A stretch of DNA of 64,000 nt from Paenibacillus nanensis (GTDB lineage Bacteria > Bacillota > Bacilli > Paenibacillales > Paenibacillaceae). Under the pieces are notes generated by a model that saw only the letters and a list, made by a program, of their open reading frames with translations, was not told the origin of the DNA and did no database searches. Position 1 is the stretch's first letter. The number at the start of each line of letters is the position of its first letter. Positions 33,715 to 42,750 of this stretch are shown here, in pieces. Location of the stretch: NCBI RefSeq assembly GCF_003583765.1, contig NZ_QXQA01000002.1, positions 1 to 64,000 on the forward strand, given 5' to 3'. Made by a program: the position numbers and the translations under genes.

Positions 33715-33904
33715 TATCGCTAAGGATTAACTTTGGTGATTCGTTTTGCCAACCACCTTACATTCGGGAGTGAAAATTCAGTTCGCTCTTTCACGATATC
33801 GGACTTACCCTGCATTCCGAAGTGAAGACAAACGATTTGAAGTCGATGGGGCTAATGCTGCCCGTGATTTTCTTAAAAGCCGCGACACGCTTTCTTCAAA
33901 GGCT

Positions 33905-35077
33905 TTAATGATCCTTATAATGAAAAATAATTTCAGACGCAGCCTCATTCGAAACTGCGAAATGAAGCAGACGAGTTCCCTCCTCAGTCAGAGCATCCCG
34001 TTCTATTTTGGAAAGTATCCGAAATGGTTCGATATGCAGAACGGAACGGCCACGCTGGCTCAGCAGCTTCCAGGTTCCGGTGACGAAGCCGTCAACGAGA
34101 ATGGTCGCGCGAATGATTCCGTTCACGGTGAACACACGTTTGCGGTATGTCTCATCCATCATTCGGCTACGGTCTGCATAGGACAGCAGCATATTATCGA
34201 ACTCGCCGAGGAAGCGCGGTACAGATGGCGTATCGGCATCCGGCCGAGGAGCATCCGGCAAATCGAACAACTCCTCGCCTTTTTCGTTTCGAAATGTGAT
34301 CAGATGTGGACGAAGTGCTCTTATCTCTTCAAGAATACGTGTAAGCCCTGACCAAACCTGTATATCCTTGACTGTGGCCGGTCCGAACGCAGACAAATAA
34401 CGCCGAATGAGCCATTCCGGTTCGGGAGGCGAGGACATCGGTTGACCAAGCCATGCCTCAACAGACGTATACACAGCCTGCCCGCTTTCCCCCCACATGC
34501 CCCGAGGCGGTATTTGCACTAACGGTACCTTATTCCGAACCACTGCTCCTGCAGCCTCCGGATCGAGCCCTGGCCAATATTCGCTTAGTCGCTTGCCTAA
34601 TTCATTTAATGTCATGGGCTCTTTTTCGACCCACTCCCTCCCGGCAGCAGCAAGCGTTTCTTGATCGATTCCAATAAGCTGCTTGCCAAATGCTCCCTTC
34701 AGGCTGCGGTCCATGACAGGCTGCAGCAAAGGGCGCAGACGCAAAGCGTCACGAGCGGAGACCAGGTGCAATGTGGACCGCATCAAAGGCATACGGACAG
34801 CCTCACGATCCCGCAAAAGCCCGGAAAGCTCTTCTTGACAAAAATCTTTTATCCGAGACCACAAGCCGAAGTACGGAGCGTTCGACGACTGTGCCTGCAT
34901 CCCCATCAGCTTTTCGATGGTCTCCAAGACAGGGAGTTTCTCACGAGTTAGCAGCATTTGCCTTGCTAGCAACGCGCGATTCAATTCACGGTTACTGAGG
35001 GTTTTACCGGTCTCTTTATCGACCGCCGTTTCCCGGACTTGCGTTCTTTTCACTTCTTTCATGACTACAGCTCCCAT
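33905..35077 (-). CDS. AlkZ-like winged-helix DNA-binding protein
   Basis: Protein of 390 residues of the HTH_42 winged-helix family, which includes the DNA glycosylases AlkZ and AlkX. The catalytic-type Q-x-Q motif is seen as GMQAQSSNAPY near residue 62, and RSTLHLVSARD follows. AlkX-type members unhook interstrand crosslinks and AlkZ is a self-resistance enzyme to azinomycin; this chromosomal copy is more likely of the housekeeping (AlkX) type. Either of two ATGs (35077, 35062) has an acceptable ribosome site. Single gene. Confidence 0.85.
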   Translation of the reverse strand: MGAVVMKEVKRTQVRETAVDKETGKTLSNRELNRALLARQMLLTREKLPVLETIEKLMGMQAQSSNAPYFGLWSRIKDFCQEELSGLLRDREAVRMPLMRSTLHLVSARDALRLRPLLQPVMDRSLKGAFGKQLIGIDQETLAAAGREWVEKEPMTLNELGKRLSEYWPGLDPEAAGAVVRNKVPLVQIPPRGMWGESGQAVYTSVEAWLGQPMSSPPEPEWLIRRYLSAFGPATVKDIQVWSGLTRILEEIRALRPHLITFRNEKGEELFDLPDAPRPDADTPSVPRFLGEFDNMLLSYADRSRMMDETYRKRVFTVNGIIRATILVDGFVTGTWKLLSQRGRSVLHIEPFRILSKIERDALTEEGTRLLHFAVSNEAASEIIFHYKDH

Positions 35078-35187
35078 CTTTATACCTTATTGCCGTCTAG
35101 ATTTTTGCGGGATCTCCAGATATCGCTATACATTTTTTCAACTTTGAAATAAGCCGATCGTTATAATGACACTACCAATTATAAAAC

Positions 35188-35219
35188 GAGCACCCTGACA
35201 TCATGATGTCAGAGTGCTC
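35188..35219 (-). terminator. Terminator-like palindrome after csaA
   Basis: GAGCAC-C-CTGACATCA is followed at once by its complement TGATGTCAG-A-GTGCTC, 16 bp with one mismatch. On the minus strand it is followed by GTTTTAT. It lies about 150 nt downstream of the csaA stop, and no gene is seen in between. Confidence 0.6.
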
Positions 35220-35369
35220 AAAGGGGGAAAATTCTTTTTCTATCGAGAAAGGAATAACGTTCAGTCCCGTTCTGTACGGTCCAATGCTTAAACCTCCAGA
35301 AGGAATTATTATCATGATCTCCTGGTCAAGTTTTCCCACTCACCTAAATAACCGCTTTTGTCTAGCATA

Positions 35370-35702
35370 TTACCCAATAGGTGTTCCATTCGGTAATGGA
35401 CTGTCTGGTTTGAGGAGAACGACGTCCCCCTTTTCCGGCACTCCGCCAAGAACTAATACTTCCGATTTGAAACCGGCTATGCGTCTGGCAGGAAAGTTAA
35501 CGACAGCCACGATTTGTTTTCCTATAATCTCCTCAGCCTTATACCGTTTCGTAATCTGTGCGCTCGATGTTTTCATTCCGATCTCCGGACCGAAGTCAAT
35601 TTCAAGCTTAATAGCAGGTAATTTGGCTTCTGCAAAAAACTCCGATTTCGTAATTGTACCAATTCGTATATCGAGCTTCAAGAAATCATCAATTGTTGCC
35701 AC
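35370..35702 (-). CDS. csaA: CsaA export-related chaperone / tRNA-binding domain
   Basis: Protein of 110 residues that matches CsaA throughout: IDDFLKLDIRIGTI at the N-terminus, LEIDFGPEIGMKTSSAQIT, and the characteristic VVNFPARRIAGFKSEVLVLG near the end. CsaA is an OB-fold dimer related to the tRNA-binding domain of Met-tRNA synthetase and acts as a chaperone in protein export in Bacillus. It starts with GTG at 35702, eight bases after AAGGGG. Confidence 0.93.
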   Translation of the reverse strand: MATIDDFLKLDIRIGTITKSEFFAEAKLPAIKLEIDFGPEIGMKTSSAQITKRYKAEEIIGKQIVAVVNFPARRIAGFKSEVLVLGGVPEKGDVVLLKPDSPLPNGTPIG

Positions 35703-35789
35703 TTTTCAGTCCCCTTTCCACTATTCATACACAATATTAACATTTACATAATGACATAGAGGGGAATAAAAAATTATAACTAAACTATC

Positions 35790-36230
35790 CTACGACCCGA
35801 TAGCTTTTATGACAATGGAGGCGTATTCATTCACAAGAGATTTCCCCAAAATGTCCTCCAGCGCGTTCAACAATTTTTCATTTTGGCCAAAATAACTGAT
35901 AACCAGTTCGTCTTTGGTGTATAAATGCGGTATGCCTGTAAAATCGATTACGGGACTCGTATATATAGGGAGCTTTTCTTCAATTGAATTCTCCGCGTCC
36001 TCAGGAATTTCTATGTAGATCCGCTCACTTTCCTCCACTAACCAAACCAAGGTTTTATTTTCATCTACATTTGGCATTTCTGCTTTCACTTCTTTCGTAA
36101 TATCCCTCACTTTAAGGTCCTTAGCCTCAAGTTCCCTTATCAACTTTGCTGCGTTAGAATTCTCGGCGCTCGAACATCCAGTAACAACCGCCACAGCCAA
36201 CAGAATAGCAATTAACAAGAGACTTCTCAT
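35790..36230 (-). CDS. Lipoprotein, unknown
   Basis: Protein of 146 residues with lipobox AVVTGC and a mature region of alternating charged helix and strand (LIRELEAKDLKVRDITKEVKAEM; TLVWLVEESERIYIEIPED). No family recognised. ATG at 36230 with AGGGGG at good spacing is preferred to a TTG one codon upstream. Confidence 0.7.
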   Translation of the reverse strand: MRSLLLIAILLAVAVVTGCSSAENSNAAKLIRELEAKDLKVRDITKEVKAEMPNVDENKTLVWLVEESERIYIEIPEDAENSIEEKLPIYTSPVIDFTGIPHLYTKDELVISYFGQNEKLLNALEDILGKSLVNEYASIVIKAIGS

Positions 36231-36370
36231 CAACGATTCCCCCTAGAATAGGTAGTAACAAGCCCGATGCTGCCACGATAAAATCGAATGGCTTCATTCC
36301 TAACGAATTGCAACATTTTCCAATTTCTATGGTCTATATATGTATAAAATAATTCAAAGGTGGTTATTGG

Positions 36371-37618
36371 ATGGTCTGCTTGGTGAAAAGCCGGTTAGCA
36401 TGGCTAGTGAACATACTTATGATCGTTTTTTTATGCTCTTTGTTCGCAGCGGAGACGGAAATTCATGCTAAGAAGTCAAGCGTGTATTTCGAAAGCACAA
36501 AACTCGAAAGGATCGTAAGATCGGCATTGCAGAAGCCGGAAGGTGCAATTACCCCAGAAGATATGGCAAAGCTTAACGCGGTAGCAGGGTACGGGGTTAC
36601 GAGTATGAAAGGACTGGAGTATGCCGTCAATTTGAAAGAGCTTCGTATGATGAACGGTGAGATTAGCGATCTAAGCCCCATATCAGGTCTTCGCCAATTA
36701 CAGAATATTGCTTTGAATGACAATAATATATCAGATCTAAGCCCGTTACGCGATCTAGCCAATGTTGAACATCTTGACTTATCCCTGAATAAAATAACCG
36801 ACTTAGAACCGTTACAATCGATGGAGACCCTTCGAACGTTGAAGCTTTCGGTGAATTTCATAACGAACCCGATGCCGTTGAACGCTTTACGGAAGCTGGA
36901 GAGCTTGGAACTGAACGACAATTTCATCCCGGATTTTAGCGGTTTGCATGATTTGACTAGGCTTGAATACCTGGATGTAACCGGGAATCTAATCACGGAT
37001 TTATCCCCGTTCAGACATCTTGAAGCATTGTATTCTCTTGATGTGACAAACAACAAAGTGAAGGACCTGACACCTGTGCGGGAGCTGAAGCTACTGGCAA
37101 TTGAAATCTCCAATACGGATATCACGGATCTGTCTCCTTTGGAGGAGATGAGCACACTTAAGGTGATTTACGGCGTGAACACATTGCGTTTAAACGAGCG
37201 ATCCCAAGCGTTTATTAAAAGATTTGTAGCAACCGAAGGGAACGCGGTATTTCCGGATAGCTCCTATTCGTCTCCAAAAGTGTTTATTAATCAAGAAGTC
37301 CAACAATTCCCGGTTCGTCCAGTGCAATATAATGGTAGAGTCATGGTGCCGCTGCGCGGGCTATTGGAGTGGATCGGCGCTGAATTTGAATGGGATGGGA
37401 AGGCAAAGCAGGTTATTTTAAGCTATAAGGGCTCGAAAATCATTCTGACCATCGATTCTGATGAAATGTTCATTAACGGCAAAAGGCAGCGAATAGACGC
37501 CAAACCTTATATTGAGGATGGATACACGATGGTTCCTATTCGATTCATTGTCGAATCATTCGGGTTCCACTTGGATTGGGACAGCAAGCGGCGATGGGTC
37601 ATGTTGACAACGGAATAG
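36371..37618 (+). CDS. Secreted leucine-rich-repeat protein with copper-amine-oxidase-N domain
   Basis: Protein of 415 residues. A hydrophobic signal segment (residues 8-27, AWLVNILMIVFLCSLFAAE) leads into an internalin-type leucine-rich region (~60-290) with about nine repeats of the LxxLxLxxNxIxDLSPL type. The C-terminal ~110 residues form the copper-amine-oxidase N-terminal-like domain common in Paenibacillus surface proteins (VFINQEVQQFPVRPVQYNGRVMVPLRGLLEWIGAEFEWD). That domain is not catalytic and probably binds cell-wall sugar. Likely a surface adhesin or binding protein. Closed by a terminator. Confidence 0.88.
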   Translation: MVCLVKSRLAWLVNILMIVFLCSLFAAETEIHAKKSSVYFESTKLERIVRSALQKPEGAITPEDMAKLNAVAGYGVTSMKGLEYAVNLKELRMMNGEISDLSPISGLRQLQNIALNDNNISDLSPLRDLANVEHLDLSLNKITDLEPLQSMETLRTLKLSVNFITNPMPLNALRKLESLELNDNFIPDFSGLHDLTRLEYLDVTGNLITDLSPFRHLEALYSLDVTNNKVKDLTPVRELKLLAIEISNTDITDLSPLEEMSTLKVIYGVNTLRLNERSQAFIKRFVATEGNAVFPDSSYSSPKVFINQEVQQFPVRPVQYNGRVMVPLRGLLEWIGAEFEWDGKAKQVILSYKGSKIILTIDSDEMFINGKRQRIDAKPYIEDGYTMVPIRFIVESFGFHLDWDSKRRWVMLTTE

Positions 37619-37676
37619 TGATTACCCGACATTCACATTCTTACGGACATGAGAGTCTCTCTAAAATATCAAAATG

Positions 37677-37717
37677 AAAAACAATGCTGCCACAATGAGT
37701 ATGGCGGCATTGTTTTT
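37677..37717 (+). terminator. Terminator after LRR gene
   Basis: AAAAACAATGCTGCC (37677-37691) pairs with GGCGGCATTGTTTTT (37703-37717) with one mismatch and ends in T5. Confidence 0.88.
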
Positions 37718-37804
37718 AGGCTTCACTTTTCTTCTTCATGTACTGTATATTTCTTCCACACGGTCCCTTCATGTCTTATGGCTCCGGATAACTCCGACAG
37801 CTTC

Positions 37805-38419
37805 TTAGGCATCGGTGGCCGCCAATTTAAAAATAACCGCCCAATCGGTCAGCTTCAGCTGCTCTGGCGAAAAATCCATCGTACGCAATGCATTCAGATT
37901 GGTGGCTTGCAGTCCCCAGATTGCCACCTCACCCTCTTCGGGCGAAACCCGTTGCTCTTGATACAACGGGATATGACCAAACGCGGTGTGAGCTTCATCG
38001 GCATCAAACGTATATCCGTAACCGACATGTCCGCTTCCCTCATAAAAAACGCTCTTCGCCGCATATTGGCTGTAGCCCTCAACATTCTCAGTCATCTCTA
38101 ACGAAATAATAACTTCACCATTCCACTCTCTTGAACCGTTACCCGTTTCCTTGGTTAGAAACCCGCCTATTTGTGGATGAATATCCTGGAGCTCACCGTT
38201 CACCCAAACCTCAGCCAGCAGGCGAATCGATTCCTTATCTCCTCTATACTGAACTTTTACCGCTCCGGCATTTTCTATAAAGGGCTTAAATTTCATAGCG
38301 TCTCCCGCAAATAAGTCCGTTGGCGTCACCTGAAAAACAGGTTCTCGATTTTCTGTCGAACAACTTAGCAAACTGATGCTGAACAGCAGCAATAGGGTTA
38401 GGCTCAATATTTTTTTCAT
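37805..38419 (-). CDS. Lipoprotein, unknown
   Basis: Protein of 204 residues with lipobox SLLSC and a beta-rich mature part (PVFQVTPTDLFAGDAMKFKPFIENAGAVKVQYRGDKESIRL). The stretch EWNGEVIISLEMTENVEGYSQYAAKSVFYEG has the look of an Ig-like fold. No family assigned. The GGAGGGG site fits the ATG at 38419. Convergent with the LRR gene. Confidence 0.75.
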   Translation of the reverse strand: MKKILSLTLLLLFSISLLSCSTENREPVFQVTPTDLFAGDAMKFKPFIENAGAVKVQYRGDKESIRLLAEVWVNGELQDIHPQIGGFLTKETGNGSREWNGEVIISLEMTENVEGYSQYAAKSVFYEGSGHVGYGYTFDADEAHTAFGHIPLYQEQRVSPEEGEVAIWGLQATNLNALRTMDFSPEQLKLTDWAVIFKLAATDA

Positions 38420-38611
38420 TTCCCCTCCAAAGGTCGATAATTCATTTTACATGCCAGATCTAGTTATCCCGGCTTTTCCATCCATAGTTCTTTTCTCACT
38501 TTGGTGATCAGACTTCTCAAAAAGGAATAACCTAACCTGTATCTTTTAATCCATTCGATTCAGCCTCTACGATCCAATTGGTTACTTTACATAACAGGGT
38601 TCCACGTACGT

Positions 38612-38841
38612 TCAATCCCACGAAAGTATTTGGCGAATATGGGGAATGACATCGTTTAATAGCGCCGCGGCTTCAATAAATGTCTGTGGGTCAAGCTCAG
38701 ATCAGATATCTGCTATCGAACCTAACAACAGCGTATGAAGCTGCTGACGGTAAGTCATGTATGTTTTAGTTCATGTTCATTCAATGAGAAGCATTTTAAA
38801 ACCTCATGTCCGGCTTTGTTAACAATAGCTGTAACTTCACC
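38612..38841 (-). pseudogene. Decayed small gene, unknown family
   Basis: Minus-strand translation gives GEVTAIVNKAGHEVLKCFSL..., then a frame change near 38755, then MTYRQQLHTLLLGSIADI, an in-frame TGA, and SELDPQTFIEAAALLNDVIPHIRQILSWD before the final stop. The composition is protein-like and helix-forming throughout, but with a frameshift, a stop and no start. It explains most of the otherwise empty 38420-38897 gap. Confidence 0.45.
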
Positions 38842-38897
38842 CTACATCCCCTCCCGAAATGAACCATATTAATAACTTACTAAATCTTTTGGAATGA

Positions 38898-39485
38898 TTA
38901 CGGCCTCAAGATGTCCTTGACTGGATACCATTTCAAATCTTCTTGCCGTATAAAGCTTGTTTCGGGATAACGGTAATCAAAAAGCAACTTTCCATTTTTA
39001 TCGAATGCCTTTGGAGAAAGTCTGTCTGTTTGGATTGATTCTTCCCAAGAAAAGGTTAATGGTTCTCCAATTTGCACATGTTTTATGATTCTGTTTTCAC
39101 CAGGCCCCGCTTCTATGTAGGATATATTCGAATCGTTCACTAGAACACATAGTATTGTTGCCTTTTTGCCTGATTCATTGAATGTTGCACTACCGATTGT
39201 TTTTATCGAATCATTATGATGGAACTGCCACACTGACGATTTGGAAGTCCATAGTAATCCAAACTTTTTAGTGCTGATGGCCGTTACTGGCTTCTCAGAA
39301 GAGTCGAAAACATAAATTCCACCCCAACTAAACATAACTTCATCGATCAATACAGAGTCTTTAGGTACTAATGTATTTGCTCTTGCTGCGCTAAGACCAT
39401 CTAACCTATACCCAGACGCGTACCCAAAAATAGACAAAATAATTAAGGCTGCTGTAGCTATCGATAGCTTAGGGAACTTATTCAT
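38898..39485 (-). CDS. Secreted or membrane-anchored protein, unknown
   Basis: Protein of 195 residues. One hydrophobic segment near the N-terminus (LSIATAALIILSIFGYASGY), then a soluble beta-rich part with IDEVMFSWGGIYVFDSSEKPVTAISTKKFGLLWTSKSSVWQF. No family recognised; it resembles small Bacillota proteins annotated as hypothetical. No lipobox Cys, so a single-span anchor is likely. Confidence 0.7.
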   Translation of the reverse strand: MNKFPKLSIATAALIILSIFGYASGYRLDGLSAARANTLVPKDSVLIDEVMFSWGGIYVFDSSEKPVTAISTKKFGLLWTSKSSVWQFHHNDSIKTIGSATFNESGKKATILCVLVNDSNISYIEAGPGENRIIKHVQIGEPLTFSWEESIQTDRLSPKAFDKNGKLLFDYRYPETSFIRQEDLKWYPVKDILRP

Positions 39486-39550
39486 TATGATAGTACTCCC
39501 CCCGCTTCACAATCTTTTCCAATTCTTCTCTTTAAACGTTAGAATAAAGG

Positions 39551-39580
39551 TCCTTGTTGCGTTCAAAACCTGTTAATGTT
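39551..39580. repeat. Intergenic repeat, partial copy
   Basis: TCCTTGTTGCGTTCAAAACC followed by TGTTAATG resembles the TTGTTGC-AACTG-TTAACG core of the other copies at reduced length. Confidence 0.35.
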
Positions 39581-39680
39581 GATATTTGTTACTAGTCCGA
39601 AGTCCTGATATAATCACAATAAGAACAGGCGTTCCGAATTGTGGTCAGAATGGCAACAAGGTTTTTCCGGAGGTGATTTT

Positions 39681-40037
39681 ATGATAGATAGAGAAGAAAT
39701 TTTCTCTTATGTAAAGGAAAAATTTAATACAGAGCCAGACTATCCTTGGTTCAAGTATCCGAATTATGCGGTTTTAAGACATGACCGTGATGGCAAGTGG
39801 TATGGAGTGATAATGAATGTACCGAGAGTGAAATTAGGTTTACCAGGGGAAGGCAGAGTTGATATTATTAACTTGAAGGGCGACCCGGAATTTATTAGCA
39901 TATTAAGGAGTCAACAAGGGATTTTGCCCGCGTACCATATGAATAAGGAACATTGGATTACAATTGTTCTGGATAGTCCTTATCCTAAAGCTGAAATCTT
40001 CGATTTAATAAATTGGAGTTACAAATTAACAAAATAG
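39681..40037 (+). CDS. MmcQ/YjbR family protein
   Basis: Protein of 118 residues of the MmcQ/YjbR (DUF419) family: EIFSYVKEKFNTEPDYPWFKYPNYAVLRHD at the N-terminus, the central VDIINLKGDPEF strand and YHMNKEHWITIVLD near the end. These small proteins have a CyaY/frataxin-like fold and unknown role, sometimes called DNA-binding. The start at 39681 is clear: GGAGGTGA lies five bases ahead. Confidence 0.9.
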   Translation: MIDREEIFSYVKEKFNTEPDYPWFKYPNYAVLRHDRDGKWYGVIMNVPRVKLGLPGEGRVDIINLKGDPEFISILRSQQGILPAYHMNKEHWITIVLDSPYPKAEIFDLINWSYKLTK

Positions 40038-40077
40038 ATAGAGGTGCAGGCGAGTTGTTGATCAAGAAGACCGCGTT

Positions 40078-40674
40078 CTAATCAAGCTCCAATGTCTCTA
40101 AGATTGATGCGTAATGATGATCTATAATCATCATTTGGTCGGTTAGGGAGTCAATCACAAGTTCCGGATGTTCGGATTTATTCTTTACTGCCTCATGTAT
40201 TTTTTTATATGTAGTAACAACAGCCTTTAATTTTTCTACTTCTTCATTGTTTATGGAATAAGATCTTTGTTCTAGGAAATTAAAATTTAGACCGTGTAAA
40301 AAATCATCAATACGCAGTAAGCTATACTGTAATAAGCTCCACCTGGGGGCCAGTTCCTCCATATCCTGTGGACTCACTCTACCTAAATAAAAACGGATAC
40401 TTTGGCTTTCCCCGAGAACCACTCTCCATGAGTTATCCAGTATTTCTTTTACTTCCTCATTATCGGCTTCATGTGAATGTTGGAGAAAATCCTCTAGCCT
40501 TTTAGCTAAATTCTCACCACTAACGGAAATAGACCATAAATCAGTTTGATTTTGACTTTGTTTTTGATGTATAAAGTGATTGAATTTATGGTGCATATAT
40601 AAATTAGAGGCAATAGCAATGACTAGAAGTAGTAATAGGAGACTTTTTATCTTAGGTTTTTTCAATAATTTCAT
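40078..40674 (-). CDS. Membrane-anchored helical protein, unknown
   Basis: Protein of 198 residues with one N-terminal membrane segment (SLLLLLLVIAIASNLYMHH) and an almost wholly helical rest (ENLAKRLEDFLQHSHEADNEEVKEILDNSW; VEKLKAVVTTYKKIHEAVKN). No family recognised. The ATG at 40674 directly abuts GAGAGG, so the TTG at 40665, nine bases away, may be the real start. Confidence 0.7.
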   Translation of the reverse strand: MKLLKKPKIKSLLLLLLVIAIASNLYMHHKFNHFIHQKQSQNQTDLWSISVSGENLAKRLEDFLQHSHEADNEEVKEILDNSWRVVLGESQSIRFYLGRVSPQDMEELAPRWSLLQYSLLRIDDFLHGLNFNFLEQRSYSINNEEVEKLKAVVTTYKKIHEAVKNKSEHPELVIDSLTDQMMIIDHHYASILETLELD

Positions 40675-40731
40675 CCTCTCTATTCAATGCTAACATCCTT
40701 TCGTGTAATGTGCGCCATGTTTACTTCATAA

Positions 40732-40795
40732 TGTATACGCCTTGAATGTGGGGTTTGTCGCACTAAATTTCCAGTTACTTCAATAAAAAACAGCC
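40732..40795. repeat. Intergenic repeat copy 4
   Basis: TGTATACGCCTTGAATGTGG, GTTTGTCGCACTAAATTTCC and AGTTACTTCAATAAAAAACAG align in order with copy 2 at 27098-27158. Its end touches the stop of the phosphatase gene. Confidence 0.55.
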
Positions 40796-41406
40796 GATCC
40801 TTCTAAATGTCGGGCATCATTATACTTTATAAGCGACCAAGTCTCATCTTCTTCCTTCGACCAGTGCGTAATGGACGTATGTTCAGTATGAAATCCAACC
40901 TTCGGCATTTCAAAGGCGTTTAATCCGAAAAAAAACTGAAATGAGCAATCGATGACACCACCATGACACACGATTGCAACGGTCTTTCCCTCATATTGAT
41001 GAAAAATTCGTTCTAGAGCTGTTCCTACACGCAAAACAAATTGAGGCCAATTCTCGGCTTCGGGAGCTATACTGGAAAACGGGTTCCGCCTTGGGTTATG
41101 CAAGGCCAGTAGTTCGTCCAAGCTCTCTTTGTTCATGCCGAGGGCTTGACCAGGTCGCATCTCTTGAAAATCATCATCCAGAATAATAGAAACCTTTAGC
41201 CCCTCGGCAATGATCTCAGCGGTTTGCTTCGCCCGAAGATATGAGCTTGAGATCCAAACATCCGCCTGAATTTCCCCTGAACTAACTAGCCGATCCCTAA
41301 GTTTTCTAGCTTGCGCCACCCCCAACTCTGTCAGTCCATAATCATTAACAATTCCGTCCTTTAAAATACAAGCCTCACCATGTCTTATTAGGAAAAGCTG
41401 CGTCAT
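40780..41406 (-). CDS. Histidine phosphatase (phosphoglycerate mutase-like)
   Basis: Enzyme of about 208 residues of the histidine-phosphatase superfamily. The phospho-His motif is LIRHGEA at the N-terminus, VWISSSYLRAKQTAEII marks the second active-site Arg, and VAIVCHGGVID holds the second His. Substrates range from sugar phosphates to nucleotides and cannot be told here. The start at 41406 is chosen to put the RHG motif at the usual distance; a longer form from 41469 is possible. Confidence 0.87.
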   Translation of the reverse strand: MTQLFLIRHGEACILKDGIVNDYGLTELGVAQARKLRDRLVSSGEIQADVWISSSYLRAKQTAEIIAEGLKVSIILDDDFQEMRPGQALGMNKESLDELLALHNPRRNPFSSIAPEAENWPQFVLRVGTALERIFHQYEGKTVAIVCHGGVIDCSFQFFFGLNAFEMPKVGFHTEHTSITHWSKEEDETWSLIKYNDARHLEGSAVFY

Positions 41407-41655
41407 TGACCTCATCGCTCCATTTATAATTAATAACGATCTTTTATTGTACACGTGGGTGGATTCCAAAAAAAATCCCTGGCAAATAATAAGTCTAACT
41501 TATTTCAATCCGTTATAATTTCTTCACCATTATGTAGAAGTAGGAACTTCTTATAGTCTGCCAGTGACGTAAGCCCTGTTTGTCGCTCAAAATCTTCTAC
41601 TTTAAGTAATTAATAGCTATTTCACACACAGTAACTTTCTCCTATGTTCCTATAC

Positions 41656-42144
41656 TCATCTTGATTTACTGTAAATCACCTCATCCTTGGCATTAATGAC
41701 GGAAATATTTTGTACCGTGGCATGACTAAAGCTAGATAGTAATAAGCCCTTCTTGTCGCTAATCCCCCTTGATTCAATCTTCCCATCCGAATATTCTACA
41801 TTAAGATACGCAGCCCCAATATCCATCAAATCATCACCTATAATAATTGCTATATAGGGTATTCCGTTTCCTACAGTAATTATTTCTTTATTGTTTGATG
41901 CCCAGGTTATCTTTTGATCGTATAACTTTTCATTCTGATCCGAATACAATGTTATGAAAGAATTTTTCAGCAATATTAAAGCACTGTCCTTTATCCAAAT
42001 GCTATCTAGAACCTCCAAATTATTGCTAGTTACATACATTGTGATCTGTTCGCTGGTTGGTGCAGAGTAAATCAAATTAGGCTCTTTAGAACATCCTGTG
42101 ACGAAAATTAATGCTAAAATATACGTAATCAGTTGCAGCTTCAT
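41656..42144 (-). CDS. Lipoprotein, unknown
   Basis: Protein of 162 residues with lipobox IFVTGC and a beta-rich mature part (LDSIWIKDSALILLKNSFITLYSDQNEKLYDQKI). No family recognised. GAGGAGAGGAG precedes the ATG at 42144. It follows the next lipoprotein gene (42185) on the same strand and is probably its partner. Confidence 0.7.
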   Translation of the reverse strand: MKLQLITYILALIFVTGCSKEPNLIYSAPTSEQITMYVTSNNLEVLDSIWIKDSALILLKNSFITLYSDQNEKLYDQKITWASNNKEIITVGNGIPYIAIIIGDDLMDIGAAYLNVEYSDGKIESRGISDKKGLLLSSFSHATVQNISVINAKDEVIYSKSR

Positions 42145-42184
42145 TAAAAACTCCTCTCCTCGGGCAAGTTTGGTGACGCCTAAG

Positions 42185-42664
42185 CTAATTCTCATTTTGG
42201 ATTAGGCTACTGAGGTGTAGAGTTTCTGTTTTTCCGCTGTATTTGATCGTGAGTGTAAACACACCATCTTTGTTGGGCTCAAAAGAAAAAATGTCTGCAT
42301 TTGCCTCAGATGATGTGTGAAAACTTCTAACTCCTTTTAGTTCTTGAGAATATTGACTTTCAAACTTAAATCCATCGCCAACGAGAGAATATTCAATTGG
42401 CCCGATGCTCTCATCTCTGTTTTTCCCAATATACTGGATATAAAGTGAATCAAATAATGAATTATTTACTTTGAATACTGAATAGGTGGCGAGCCATACT
42501 TCTCCCTTTCCAAAATAAACCGTCCCCTGCTCGTTCTCTTTCATAGAATTATTATTAGGAACGTTATTTGTACAACTTAAAAGAATGATAGGTGCGGTTA
42601 ATAAAAGCACCAATAAAAAACGTAATTTTATATATATCCCCCCGATTTGATTGATTCTACCCAA
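42185..42664 (-). CDS. Lipoprotein, unknown; likely ATA in place of ATG start
   Basis: About 150 residues with lipoprotein signal KLRFLLVLLLTAPIILLSC and a beta-rich body (TVYFGKGEVWLATYSVFKVNNSLFDSLYIQYIG). The only canonical start in range is a TTG at 42664 with no ribosome site and a poor signal sequence. A GGGGGG ribosome site sits six bases before an ATA codon at 42631, from which the protein would start MKLRFLLVLLL. This looks like an ATG-to-ATA change or a true rare start. No family recognised. Confidence 0.6.
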   Translation of the reverse strand: MGRINQIGGIYIKLRFLLVLLLTAPIILLSCTNNVPNNNSMKENEQGTVYFGKGEVWLATYSVFKVNNSLFDSLYIQYIGKNRDESIGPIEYSLVGDGFKFESQYSQELKGVRSFHTSSEANADIFSFEPNKDGVFTLTIKYSGKTETLHLSSLIQNEN

Positions 42665-42750
42665 AAAATGGCTAATGGTTCATACATTGTCAATACTCCC
42701 CCGCTCCTTAGGCCTCTCCACAATCGTTCAGGCTATTTACGTGTAAATAA

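Noticed and set aside
35203-35751. Plus-strand 182-codon frame over csaA
   Set aside because: It is antisense to csaA, whose whole protein is recognisable, and overlaps the terminator palindrome.
36463-37155. Minus-strand 230-codon frame across the LRR gene
   Set aside because: Ser/Leu-rich shadow caused by the repeated codons of the leucine-rich repeats on the other strand.
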